A DNA stretch of 64,000 nt. It comes from Mercenaria mercenaria (Eukaryota; Mollusca; Bivalvia; Venerida; Veneridae). The notes under the pieces are model-generated. The model was not told the origin of the DNA and did not search any database. It saw nothing but the letters and a program-made list of their open reading frames with translations. The position numbers were made by a program, and so were the translations under genes. The stretch's first letter is position 1. Each line of letters begins with the position of its first letter. Below are positions 23,366 through 34,208 of the stretch, piece by piece. The stretch is from the NCBI RefSeq assembly GCF_021730395.1, contig NW_026463334.1:1-64000 (forward strand), read 5' to 3'.

Positions 23366-24523
23366 GCTGCGAACATGCTGCGAACATGCCGCCAACGTAC
23401 CTATTCGCAGGAAGTATTCGCGGGATATTCGCTGCTACCGTGATCATGCCGCGATTGGTTTGATACTAGTTCGTGGGATATTCGCAGGAAGAGCAATGAC
23501 CGCGGCATATTCGCAAAAAGAACTTAGAAGATTATAATCTTTTGGTAAACTGTTACTGAAGAGCTTTTATAAGAGCAGGTAATTGTAGATCAATTAATTT
23601 GTAACATTATCTGTAAGGTCACAGTATGAGTCTGATAAGTTAATTACAACCAGATATTCTTGACATGTTAAGAAGGAAATCTGTGTGCATTACAGACAGT
23701 TTTCATAAATGATTCTTACAGGCTGATAGGAATATATACTTTTTTGTGGTAAGTCAGAAAATTTGTTTAATATCTATACTCATATATCTCAGTAAACATA
23801 AGGAATTTTGAAAATGAAATAGATTTGCTTAACCTTTTGCAGAGCTGTATCAGATTATCCAAAAAGAAATATAAAACTAGCTTATTTTGACAATTTTTAA
23901 GCTTCTTAAGTATGATAATTAACATGTAAAACTATGACAGATTTGTAGTGATACATATAACTTATAAGCAGTGTGAAGAAAAACATTGGGATGAAATGAA
24001 TACATGCACTCAGACTCTTTTATTGAAATGACCAGTAACAGTTAAAATTCAAACATATCATATCATTAAAACTTTGTTTAAAATGCTCCAAATATGATAT
24101 AAAAAAGTTCAGACATTGACAATTTGAATTTGTTACAACCTCAGTGTTCAAGTTTATTCAATAAATTTATATTCCTGATTCCTACTAATTCATTTGTTTT
24201 TGCACTTTTTCTGTACATGCTTTTTTGTACACAATTTCTGTAGAGATGGTTTTCAGCTAGTTTTCGGCATGTTCGCAGCAACTAGTTCACGGGATGTTCA
24301 CAGCAACTAGTTCGCGGGATGATCGTAGCAACTTGTTCGCGGGAAGTTCACAGCTACTTGTTCGCGGGAAGTTCGCGGCAACTTGTTCGCGGCAAAACTA
24401 ATTTGCATGTGAAAAGTGAACACCAAACGAACATCCCGCGAACAATTATACCAACTGTATCAAAAGTGTTCGCGGCATGTTCGTCGGATATTTGCGGCAT
24501 GATCGCAGCAAGTGTTCGCGGCA
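23366..24523. mobile_element. Non-autonomous element with TTCGCGG-repeat ends
   Basis: The insertion splits the SWIM-YqaJ gene. Its left end (23366-23525) is a run of gctgcgaacat / attcgcgggatattcgc words. Its right end (24256-24523) is a longer run of gttcgcgggaa / gttcgcagcaact words in the opposite sense, about 10-14 bases per unit. The ~730-bp interior is plain AT-rich DNA without a frame. Subterminal repeats in inverted arrangement suggest a hAT-like non-autonomous transposon. No target duplication was found. Confidence 0.55.
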
Positions 24524-24529
24524 AACTAT

Positions 24530-25222
24530 AATATTTCCGTAAGGGATGCCATTCAGGTGGTGAAAATATCGAAATCTCAAAGGGAAACTCCAGAGGTGTA
24601 TACTCGTGGTCAGGAAAAAAATGAAAGATGGTTTGAAGAAAGAGAAAAACGGATTAAGTCTTCAAACTACCACAGAATATGCCATGCGACCGAACGGACT
24701 AATCATGATCAACTTGCTGCTTCTTTGGTGCATCCAAATAAACTTAAACAAAATGAGACAATGAAACAAGGACACAAATATGAGAAAGAAGCTATTCATA
24801 GATATGAAAAAGACGTCAAAGTTAATTCGTGCGGAATATTTGTGTCATCCACCCACCCATATCTCGGTGCTTCCCCAGATGGAGTAGTTAACCAAACTCT
24901 AATAGTTGAAGTTAAATGTCCATTTACTGCAAAAAACAAAGACATTAACACAAAATCTGTTCCATACCTAACTCTGACTGATGGAAAAAGATTGACATTG
25001 AAAACAACACATCCATATTATTACCAGATTCAGGGACAATTGTTCTGTAGTGACAGACAGTGCTGTGACTTTATTGTTTACACTATTACTGACATTAAGT
25101 ATATGAGAATTCAAAGAGACAATTCTTTCATATCGCAAATGGTTGAGAGGCTATCATCGTTTTATCAAAAACATTTTAAGTCTGCACTCTTGTCTAGATA
25201 CTTATACAGAGATCAAATATAG
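24530..25222 (+). pseudogene. YqaJ/lambda-exonuclease domain part of the SWIM-YqaJ gene
   Basis: About 230 residues from ISVRDAIQVVK to LYRDQI. The domain has the catalytic layout of the PD-(D/E)xK YqaJ family: RGQEKNERWFEEREKRI (entry helix), GHKYEKEAIHRYE, YLGASPDGVV (metal-binding Asp), LIVEVKCPF (E-x-K) and YYYQIQGQLFC (Gln). Known members resect DNA 5'-3'. The frame is intact here, and the ExK and SPDG residues are kept. The gene is disrupted upstream by the repeat-ended insertion, and its 3'UTR is cut 74 bp downstream by a 3.2 kb element. It may be one of many genomic copies. Confidence 0.8.
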
Positions 25223-25300
25223 TTTTTGCATGAAAACATTTGAGAGCAAATCCAGCACTGAGACTTTACTGATATCCTATGCTTTGAAAAATATAAGACT

Positions 25301-26127
25301 CACACTGGCCATAGCTTTATCAGATCAAGTGGTTCCAACGTTGTTTGAGCGGTGAATTTTACGCCGATCAGATGGAGAAATATGGCCGATACTACAAATT
25401 TCCGGTATTGTAAGTATGATTTAAAGGAATTTCTACCCGTTAAATAACGAATCAAATGAAACTAATGGGTGCACCTGGAGCGCAAATGTGTCTATATTTT
25501 AGCACATGTGTCTATTTAGCTGAGGTTTGTGCCGTTTATTCAAACACTTCTGTACAGTCCGGCGGGGGAAGGAGATTTTTGACAGTTTTTGACAATATCG
25601 CCTCGAATATAGTGTTTAGCGGGAGCAAGTAACTGTTAAAACACTTTTTATGTAAAGGAGTATCTCTTAAAACAAAGCGTGTGTATTTTCATAGAATTAT
25701 TCAGGGTTGTTTCTGAACAATCGGCCGAAAACCTAATGCAACGCCGTTTCGAGTGGGTCGCTATGCAACGCAATCAAGTGGATACCGTTCTGTGTCTTAC
25801 TTGCGAAGTCTTATCCGTCTTAAAAACAGTCCTTAAAGCCTAACAATGAATAAATTTAGTGACTTTTATATCATTATAATGATCCCGCCGTTTCTAATAT
25901 ATTGTACTAAATATATATAATAAATTTTTATGCTCGCTTAACATTTAACATATTTTTGCGGACTTGTCAAAAACATCAACACAAAAACATAAAGCAAGGG
26001 TGAACATCGAACAATATCATTAAGTAAGTAATAGAAATAGTTCGTAAAAACAAGAACCAGTTCAAGGACATTTATCTCATCCACGAATGGTACTGAACAG
26101 CATGCCAAAAGCGGGTTGACTCTTTAT
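25301..26127 (+). repeat. Left inverted arm, copy 1
   Basis: About 820 bp, reverse-complementary to 27689-28510 with small gaps, and directly repeated at 29218-30046. Confidence 0.8.
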
Positions 26128-26240
26128 GAGGATTGTTCAAATATGAATGCATCTGAGCACATAAAAATGTATCTTTGATAGATTTCAATGAAAATTTTAT
26201 TTGGTCCCCTGGAAGTATTCACCTTCAACAGATTTGCAAA

Positions 26241-27148
26241 ATTTCAGTCTTCTAATCCAATCCTTGAAGCCTTTTTCGTAGTATTTTCTAGGTATGCAAT
26301 GAAGACACTGGAATATTGCAGAACCGAGGTGTTTGCGCTGCACAAAGTTTCGACCAGAAAGGTACTTTTGCGCCTTGGGAACAAAAAGAAGTCACACGGG
26401 GCAAGATCAGACAAATAAGGAGGGTGACGAAGGGAACACAACAGCCTTTTCCTGCTTTAGAAAGTCTTGTACAATAGACACCTTGTGCGATGACGCGTTT
26501 TCATGTAGTCTGACATTGGCCAAACCAGTTGCGAGTTTTGAAATATTTCTTTAGTTTTCGAAGAACTTTAGTGCAATGCATGGTCTTTTGCCAGACTTTG
26601 TTGCCCATATTTTGTTCTAAATCTTTCGTTTGGGCTCAAAAATAGTGAACCAATGTCTCGTCACCAGTGACGACATTTGCGAAAGATCGTGCATTGTAAT
26701 TTGGAAACTGTTTAAGCAACAAGTTTGCGCATTGCACGCGTGCCCTTTTCTGCTCATCTGTCAACAGATGGGGAATCCATCTAGCACAGATCTTTCTCAT
26801 TTTCAAATTACGTTTCAGAATTGTATGAGCTGCTCTTATGAGATGCCAACCATACTAGCTATTTGTCTAGCGGTGTATCTTGCATCAGTAGCAACTATTT
26901 CTTTCTCTCTAGCAACCATCTTGGCAGACGTTGCTGTTTTCGGCCGACGGCCATGTGGTTCATCTTCTGTTGAAACTAACCAACATTTGAATTTCTTAAA
27001 CCAACGAATAACTGTCGAAAAGGATATTTCATTATGCCCATAACAAAACAGAACATATATCATTAAAACTGTCTTTACACCCTATGCCAAGAACACAACG
27101 ATTCTTAATACAGGACCGTACGGTGTACGCTGACCTTCTTCCAACCAT
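26241..27148 (-). pseudogene. Broken mariner transposase, copy 1
   Basis: The minus-strand ATG lies at 27148. Readable pieces are the helix-turn-helix part (ISFSTVIRWFKKFKCWLVST, then DEPHGRRPKTATSAK), a block with V-T-G-D-E holding the first catalytic Asp, and DLAPCDFFLFP with the second catalytic Asp. This is the mariner (DD34D) family, relatives of the SETMAR transposase moiety. Several frame changes and stops separate the pieces, so no transposase can be made. The 65-codon C-terminal piece ends SRIGLED. Confidence 0.8.
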
Positions 27149-27246
27149 TTTTGTATTAGTATACACGAGTAGGCAATGTTAGCGAGCGATAGACACAGCT
27201 AAAGTGAACGGATTTTAATGGGTGTGGTATCAATGTATAAATGAAC

Positions 27247-27378
27247 AAATAAAATACAGACACCAATGAAAGAAAATAAACGGACTAGCAATACTAAGAG
27301 AGATGTGTTACAGTTGTATTATTTAACTGTCTCCAACAAAACCTTTTTTTTTTGCATTGGTGTCTGAATTTCATTTGT
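27247..27378. repeat. Inner inverted repeat in the centre of copy 1
   Basis: ATACAGACACCAATG (about 27256-27270) and CATTGGTGTCTGAAT (about 27355-27369) form a stem with an 85-base loop. The same structure is at 30357-30484 in copy 2. Confidence 0.6.
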
Positions 27379-27688
27379 ATTTTAATTTTTAAACGGCGAC
27401 CGTTAAGTTTTATTACATCGTTTCTGTTTTATGGAGGACCAATAAAATCTTGCCTTTTCCCTGGCCAATTTTAACGGTCTCTTTGATTTATCTCTCTGAA
27501 AATAAATGAACGTTTCACAAGGAATATGAATGAAAATATATACAAACAACTGATCAATACTTTTATCATGGACCAAACTTTATTTAAATTTTGTATGAAC
27601 AGCTTAAATGCACAACAAATCAGTAATGAAATCGCAATGTATTGGTTTTAAGGGACTGAAAGTAACCAACTGTAACTATACTGATTTA

Positions 27689-28510
27689 AAGAGTCAACCC
27701 GATTTGGCATGCTGTTCAGTACCATTCGTGGAGGAGAAAAATATCCGTGAACTGGATCTTATTTGAATGAACTAATACTATTATTTACTTAATGATATTG
27801 TTCGATGTTCATCCTTGCTTTATGTTTATGTGTTGATGTTTTTTGACAATGTCCGCAAAATATGTTAAATGTTAAACGAGCATAAAAATGTAAAAGTACA
27901 ATATGTTAGAAATGGCGGGATCAATATGATGATATAAAACTATCCAAATTAATTTATTCATTGTTAGGCTTTGAAAATAATGACTGTTTTTAAGACGGAT
28001 AAGACTTCGCAAGTAAGACACAGAACGGTATCCACTTGATTGCGTTGCATAGCGACCCACTCGAAACGGCGTTGCATTAGGTTTTCAACTGATTGTTCAG
28101 AAACAACCCTGAATAATTCTATTAAAATACACACACTTTGTTTTAAGAGGTAGCCCTTTACATAAAAAGTGTTTTAACAGTTACTTGCTCCCGCTAAACA
28201 CTATATTCGAGGCGATATTGTCAAAAACTGTCAAAAATCTCCTTCCCCCGCCGGACTGTACAGAAGTGTTTGAATAAACGGCACAAATCTCAGCTAAATA
28301 GACACGTGCTAAAATATAGACACATTTGCGCTCCAGGTGCACCCATCGTTTTCATTTGATTTGCTATTTAACGGGTAGAAATTCCTTTAAATCATACTTA
28401 CAATTCCAGAAATTTGTAGTATCGGCCATATTTCTCCATCTGATCGGCGTAAAATTCACCGCTCAAACAACGTTGGAACCACTTGATCTGATAAAGCTAT
28501 GGCCAGTGTG
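27689..28510 (-). repeat. Right inverted arm, copy 1
   Basis: Reverse complement of the left arm, ending GGCCAGTGTG before the target duplication AGACT. Confidence 0.8.
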
Positions 28511-28640
28511 AGACTAGCTGAAAGGACTATTTATGTGCATTTTTTTGTATCATTTTATTTTATGGACTGTATGATTGTTATATTTGTTAATTGTTACAAT
28601 AAATGATTTCATTTAGCTTTTAAGTATTTCTTTTCAATAA
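28511..28640 (+). other. Probable 3'UTR end of the SWIM-YqaJ gene
   Basis: Once the 3.2 kb insertion is discounted, this stretch directly follows the YqaJ coding end. It holds AATAAA at 28598-28603 and a T-rich stretch downstream. It may be the old polyadenylation site; this is an inference from position. Confidence 0.35.
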
Positions 28641-28666
28641 AAACAAGAAACTCGGCAATGCCACGA

Positions 28667-29138
28667 AACCAGGTTTTCAACACTTTTCATAAGAATAAAA
28701 AAGTATACTGAATCACAGTGCACCACTTTAAAGCACAACCCTACCCCAAAACCCTAACCCTAACCCTATCTTTAGTAACAATAACCTTGACCTTGATCCC
28801 AGAAACCCCAAAATCAATCCCAAGCTACAACTTTATATAAGTTTTCTATACACCAAGTTTCATCATGATAGCTCATTCCTAAGTTAAGTTATTGACCGGA
28901 AACCCTTTTTCTATTTTAAGTAACAGTGACCTTTACCTTGACCCCAGAAACCCCAAAATCAATCCCAGCCTTTGTCTTGATATAAGCTACATACATACCA
29001 AGTTTTATTCAAATATCTTTACCGAAACAAAAGTAATTGCCCGGAAACACTAGTTTGACGCCGCCGCCCATCCGCCCGCCCGCCCGACCAACGACATACC
29101 CCAATCTAATAACTCAGGTTTTCGTTGAAAACCTGGTT
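28667..29138. mobile_element. Small hairpin-ended repeat element with TGACCTTGACC units
   Basis: AACCAGGTTTTCAAC (28667-28681) is the inverse of GTTGAAAACCTGGTT (29124-29138). The right end is itself a hairpin (CAGGTTTTCGTTGAAAACCTG, 29115-29135, less than 22 bases). Inside are two units of ~135 bp, each with 'ccttgaccccagaaacccc', and a CCGCCCGCCCGCCC segment. The layout recalls the elements at 1.3-4.1 and 47.2-48.6 kb. A short telomere-like CCCTAACCCTAACCCTA lies at 28752-28768. Confidence 0.5.
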
Positions 29139-30581
29139 AAAAATGCCTTCCTTGGAAGATCCTTTTAACATTGTGCAAGTATTCAGACTATATGCTTAAA
29201 ATAATGATCAGGATATACACACTGGCCATAGCTTTATCAGATCAAGTGGTTCCAACGTTGTTTGAGCGGTGAAGTTTACGCCAATCAGATGGAGAAATAT
29301 GGCTGATACTACAAATTTCCGGAATTATAAGTATGATTTAAAGAAATTTCTACCCGTTAAATAACGAATCAAATGAAAACAATGGGTGCACCTGGATCGC
29401 AAATGTGTCTATATTTTAGCACATGTGTCTATTTAGCTGAGATTTGTGCCGTTTATTCAAACACTTCTGTACAATCCGGCGGGGGAAGGAAATTTTTGAC
29501 AGTTTTTGACAATATCGTCTCATATATAGTGTTTATCGGGAGCAAGTAACTGTTAAAACACTTTTTATGTAAAGGGCTACCTCTTAAAACAAAGCGTGTG
29601 TATTTTTATAGAATTATTCAGGGTCGTTTCTGAACAATCGGCCGAAAACCTAATGCAACGCCGTTTCGAGTGGGTTGCTATGCAACGCAATCAAGTGGAT
29701 ACCGTTCTGTGTCTTACTTGCGAAGTCTTATCCGTCTTAAAAACAGTCATTATTTTCAAAGCCTAACAATGAATAAATTAATTTGGAGAGTTTTATATCA
29801 TCATAACGATCCCGCCGTTTCTAATATATTGTACGTTTATAGTTTTATGCTCGCTTAACAATTAACATATTTTTGCGGACATTGTCAAAAAACATCAACA
29901 CATAAACATAAACATAAAGAAAGGATGAACATCGAACAATATCATTAAGTAAATAATAGTAATAGTAAAAACAAGAACCAGCTCACGGATATCTATCTGC
30001 TCCACGAATGGTACTGAACTGCATACTAAAAGTGGGTTGGCTCTTTAAATCAGTATAGTTACAGTTGGTTACTTTTATTCCCTAAAAACCAATACATTGC
30101 GATTTCATTACTGATTTGTTGTGCATTTAAAAGCTGTTCATACAAAATAAATAAAGTTTGGTCCATGATAAAAGTACTGATCAGTTGTTTGTATATATTT
30201 TCATTCATATTCCTGGTGGAACGTTCATTTATTTTCAGAGAGATAAATCACAGAGACCGTTAAAATTGGCCAGGGAAAAGGCAAGATTTTATTTGTCCTC
30301 CATAAAACAGAAACGATGTAATAAAACTCTATGGTCGCCGTTTAAAAATGAAAATACAAATGAAATACAGACACCAATGAAAAAAAGTTTTGTTGGAGAC
30401 AGTTAAATAGTACAACTGTAACACGTCTCTCTTAGTATTGCTAGTCCGTTTATTTTCTTTCATTGGTGTCTGTATTTCATTTGTACATTTATACATTGAT
30501 ACCATACCCATTTAAATCCGTTCACTTTAGCTGTGTCTATCGCTCGCTAAACATTGCCTACTCGTGTATACTAATACAAAA

Positions 30582-31630
30582 ATGTCGGAAGAAGGTGAGC
30601 GTACGCCGTTGAAATACAGTCCTATATTAAGAATCGTTGTATTCTTGGCGTAGGGTGTAAAGACATTTTTGATGAAATATGTTCTGTTTATGGGCATAAT
30701 GAAATATCTTTTTCGACAGTTATTCGTTTATTTAAGAAATTCAAATGTGGATTAGTTTCAACAGATATACACCACATGGCCGTCGGCCGAAAACAGCAAC
30801 GTCTGCCAAGATGGTTGCTAGAGTGAAAGAAATAGTTGTTACTGACGCAAGATACACCGCTAGGCAAATAGCTAGTATGGTTGGCATCTCATAAGAGCAG
30901 CTCATACAATTCTGAAACGTAATTTGAAAATGAGAAAGATCTGTGCTAGATGGATTCCCCGTCTGTTGACAGATAAGCAGAAAAAGGCACGCGTGCAATG
31001 CGCAAACTTGTTGCTTAAACAGTTTCCAAATTACAATGCACGATCTTTCGCAAATGTCGTCACTGGTGACGAGATATGGGTTCACCTTTTTGAGCCCAAA
31101 CTAAAAATTCGGAACAAAATATGGGCAACAAAGTCTGGCAAAAGACCATACATTACAAAGCGGACCACGAGTGTCAAGAAGGTAATGTATGCCATATTCT
31201 TCACAACAGGTTGCTGTACCTAAAGACAAATCCGTAAATTCGAAGTTTAACAAGACTAAAGATCATACAACGATTCTTAATATAGGACCGTATTTCAACG
31301 GCGTACGCTGACCTTCTTCCAACCATTTTTGTATTAGTATACATGAGTAGGCAATGTTTAGCGAGCGATAGACACAGTTAAAGTGAACGGAGTTTAATGG
31401 GTATGGTATCAATGTATAAATGTACAAGGAAATACAGACAGCAATGTAAGAAAATAAACGGACTAGAATATTCGCCTGACCTTGCCCCGTGTGACTTCTT
31501 TTTGTTCCCAAGGCTTCTGGTCGAAACTTTGTGCAGCGCAAACACCTCGGTTCTGCAATATTCCAGTGTCTTCATAGCATACCTAGAAAATACTACAAAA
31601 AAGGTTTCAAGGATTGGATTAGAAGACTGA
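30582..31630 (+). pseudogene. Broken mariner transposase, copy 2
   Basis: Starts MSEEGERTPLKYSPILRIVV (ATG 30582), followed by a stop. It continues with 'FGRRPCG'-frame shifts of the helix-turn-helix part and then a good block, MRKICARWIPRLLTDKQKKA, leading to VVTGDEIWVHLFEPK with the first catalytic Asp. After TSVKKVMYAIFFTTGC the gene is interrupted at ~31262-31468 by an inverted copy of its own 5' end. It resumes with EYSPDLAPCDFFLFP (second catalytic Asp) and ends SRIGLED. It is inactive. Mariner, DD34D type. Confidence 0.8.
31262..31468 (-). repeat. Inverted fragment of the mariner 5' end
   Basis: About 205 bp equal, in reverse complement, to the segment around 30425-30640 (from AATAAACGGACTAG through the start codon and first codons). 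It lies inside the transposase gene of copy 2. Confidence 0.7.
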
Positions 31631-31965
31631 AAATTTGCAAATCAGTTGGAGGTGAATACTTCGAGGGGACCAAATAAAATTTTCATTGAAATCTATCAAG
31701 GATACATTTTTATGTGCTCAGATGCATTCATATTTGAACAATCCTCATAAAGAGTCAACCCGCTTTTGGCATGCTGTTCAGTACCATTCGTGGAGGAGAT
31801 AAATGTCCTTGAACTGGTTCTTGTTTTTACGAACTATTACTATTATTTACTTAATGATATTGTTCGATGTTCATCCTTGCTTTATGTTTATGTTTATGTG
31901 TTGATGTTTTTTGACAATGTCCGCAAAAATATGTTAATTGTTAAGCGAGCATAAAACTATAAACT

Positions 31966-32540
31966 GAATTTCAAGGCCTTTTAAATATGTATGTACATGT
32001 ATAAGCCATAATATAATAATAACGGATACATGTACGTTATCAATATACTTTTCTACCTTGTCTTGAGGTCAATGCCTTTAAAAGTGATATTTTTTTTTAA
32101 TTACTCTTAACTCTAATCTGTATACCGTCGCACTTACAAAATTAATGTATTTTGATAATATAAGAATGCAAGAAATAACACCTAAATTGCTTACGTACTG
32201 TATTCTTTAAATTGCAGGTAAACAAAGATGAAGAATATATATACACCGTGAAAGTCTGATTCAGAGAAAGAAAAGATTTTGTTTAAGAACTTTCTTTTTA
32301 TAATGTACTTCATTGCTGGAAAAAGAAAAGAAGTTCACATAGTACTGGTGTAGCCTACGTACATTGTAATTTATTAAGTTTCTTTTTCTTTTCATCAAAT
32401 CCTTTTTAAAAGATCGGTTATTGTGATGGTTGCGTTACCTATAGTTACGTTGCTGTCATACATGTAGAATTCTGCACAGATTTTACTTTAATAACAAAGA
32501 AGGCGCGAAAATATGTTTTATTAATATCTTCCCAAAACAC
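31966..32540. other. Gene-free AT-rich stretch
   Basis: Nothing recognisable was seen. Confidence 0.4.
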
Positions 32541-32545
32541 TTGAT

Positions 32546-32865
32546 GCGGTAGCCATAATTATTTCAATTGTCGGCAACAATTATCATATCACCTTCATAT
32601 ACTCTGTTCAAACATTTCAGCATCTTTCTGAAAATGAGTAAATGCATTGTTTCAGAATGAAATAAAACACATTGTTTCAGTAATCTATTACTTTGATGTC
32701 TCACGGGAACTTTCTTCAAAGAGGCGGTAACCATAATTATTTCAATTGTCGGCAACAATTATCATATCACCTTCATATACTCTGTTCAAACATTTCAACA
32801 CCTTTATGAAAAATGAGTAAATACATTGTTTCAGAATGAAATAAAACTCCTTGTTTCCGTAATCA
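32546..32865 (+). repeat. Tandem duplication, ~178-bp period
   Basis: The segments starting GCGGTAGCCATAATTATTTC (32546) and GCGGTAACCATAATTATTTC (32724) run in parallel for ~140 bp with few differences. Confidence 0.85.
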
Positions 32866-32970
32866 TGGCCCTTTGCATCTGCATTTTACATGTACTAAGC
32901 TCAAACGTTTGTCATTCTGTGTGAATTATTAATATTAAACTGTTCAGTGAATATTGTGTTTTAATTGACA

Positions 32971-33075
32971 ATGTTGCGTCAGCTTACAAAACAGGACACG
33001 CACTTTTTAGTTCGTTATCGGTGTGATAATAAGTGTCAAATTCGAACAGCTGGATTTTTCAAAGTGAACGGAGAG
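32971..33075 (+). CDS. Candidate first exon of an unknown gene
   Basis: ATG opens 35 codons (starting MLRQLTKQDTHFLVRYRC, ending GFFKVNGE) and runs without a stop into GAG|GTATGT, a good splice donor at 33076. The codons are balanced in composition, and Cys-x3-Cys (CDNKC) is present. No partner exon was found downstream; minisatellite and LINE sequence follow and would be intronic. I do not recognise the protein, and chance cannot be excluded. Confidence 0.25.
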
Positions 33076-33248
33076 GTATGTACATTGCATATAAGCTTTT
33101 GTTCATAGATTTACATGTTCATAATTTTCAAATGATTGTAAAATCACAGTATATTATCATTTTAATGAGTGTGTTGTGTACAGTGTTAGGCTACTGATGT
33201 AAATATTACAGTTCGTTTGTGCAGTGTACAGTGTATTATACAATGTAG

Positions 33249-33672
33249 AGTATCATATTCTATAAGCTGTTATTCTGTTCTGTTCTGTTACTTAGTAAAG
33301 AATCTTCAGTGTTGTGTCAAAAGTATCATATTTCATAAGATGTTATCATGTTCTGTTCTGTTCTATTTTATTCTGTAACTTAATCAAGAATCTTCAGTGT
33401 TGTATTAAAAGTATCATATTTCATAAGATGTTATCATGCTCTGTTCTGCTCTGCTCTGTTCCGTTTTTTAATAAATAATCTTCAATGTTGTATCAAAAGT
33501 ATCATATTTCATAAGATGTAATCATGTTCTGTTCTGTTCTGTTCTGTTTTTAGTAAAGAATCTTCAGTATTTTATCAAAAGTATCATATTTCATAAGATG
33601 TAATCATGTTCTGTTCTGTTCTGTTCTGTTATTTAATAATTTAAAAGAATTTTCAATGTTGTATCAAAAGTA
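33249..33672 (+). repeat. Minisatellite, five units of 73-89 bp
   Basis: The units begin AGTATCATATTTCATAAGAT at about 33249, 33322, 33410, 33498 and 33580. Length differences come from a (TTCTG)n tract inside each unit. Confidence 0.85.
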
Positions 33673-34208
33673 GTGTTTTGATTAAGATAAATGTTTTTAT
33701 TAACAATAATGTTTACCAGTACACATTTAATAAAGATTTTATATGATTTCCTTGTGGTTCCTTTTAATTACACTTTATTTTGCTACATGCAAATACATTA
33801 AAATTTTATATTGCTGACATGGTGAGCAAGCAAAGTCTTATGTTCCATTATTACGCTATGACATAATATCGTCAGTTCCTGAGATGTGCCATGTTATAAA
33901 ATGACTTTTCTGTACGGTGTTTCATAAATGTATATTAGACAACTTCCCAACATGGAACTTCACATGAGAGGCGGTGGAACACAGACCATTAATAAAACGG
34001 AAATTAGCCCTCTTACGACTGAATATTTAAGTCAGTACATAGAAAATGAGTCTTCTGAAAGAGATTTTGAAAACGAGGCTCCGTTTAATGGCGGATATTT
34101 TTTCTCATTTCAAAAAATAAAGGAAAAAATGGAATTTATTGATAGAATTGGAATATATTGAATAATAAATTAACAGATTGTTTAGTTTTAAAGTAGCCAA
34201 ATATAAGA
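33673..34208 (+). other. Probable 5'UTR of the LINE
   Basis: The 5' end of the LINE is not marked. A small frame (33928-34161, 77 codons) lies just ahead of ORF1. It has no recognisable motif and may be leader sequence. Confidence 0.3.

Larger units (their letters stand above)
25301..28510. mobile_element. Long-TIR element with a mariner transposase, copy 1
   Basis: The ends are CACACTGGCCATAGC and its complement. The inverted arms are ~820 bp long (25301-26127 and 27689-28510). AGACT stands on both sides (25296-25300 and 28511-28515) as a 5-bp target duplication. The 1.56-kb centre carries a broken mariner transposase gene on the minus strand. Mariners normally have ~30-bp ends and a TA duplication, so either the arms belong to another superfamily that has taken in a mariner, or this is a fold-back family of its own. 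Confidence 0.75.
29218..31965. mobile_element. Long-TIR element with a mariner transposase, copy 2 (right arm truncated)
   Basis: The left arm 29218-30046 begins CACACTGGCC as in copy 1. The centre is the same as in copy 1 but turned round, with the mariner gene on the plus strand. The right arm starts at about 31755 and stops at about 31965 after ~210 bp, well short of its terminus, so the copy is truncated and no target duplication can be scored. It lies ~700 bp from copy 1. Confidence 0.7.

Noticed and set aside
24512-24532. Apparent start of the YqaJ frame
   Set aside because: It is a GTG inside the right end of the inserted repeat element; the YqaJ coding sequence begins after it.
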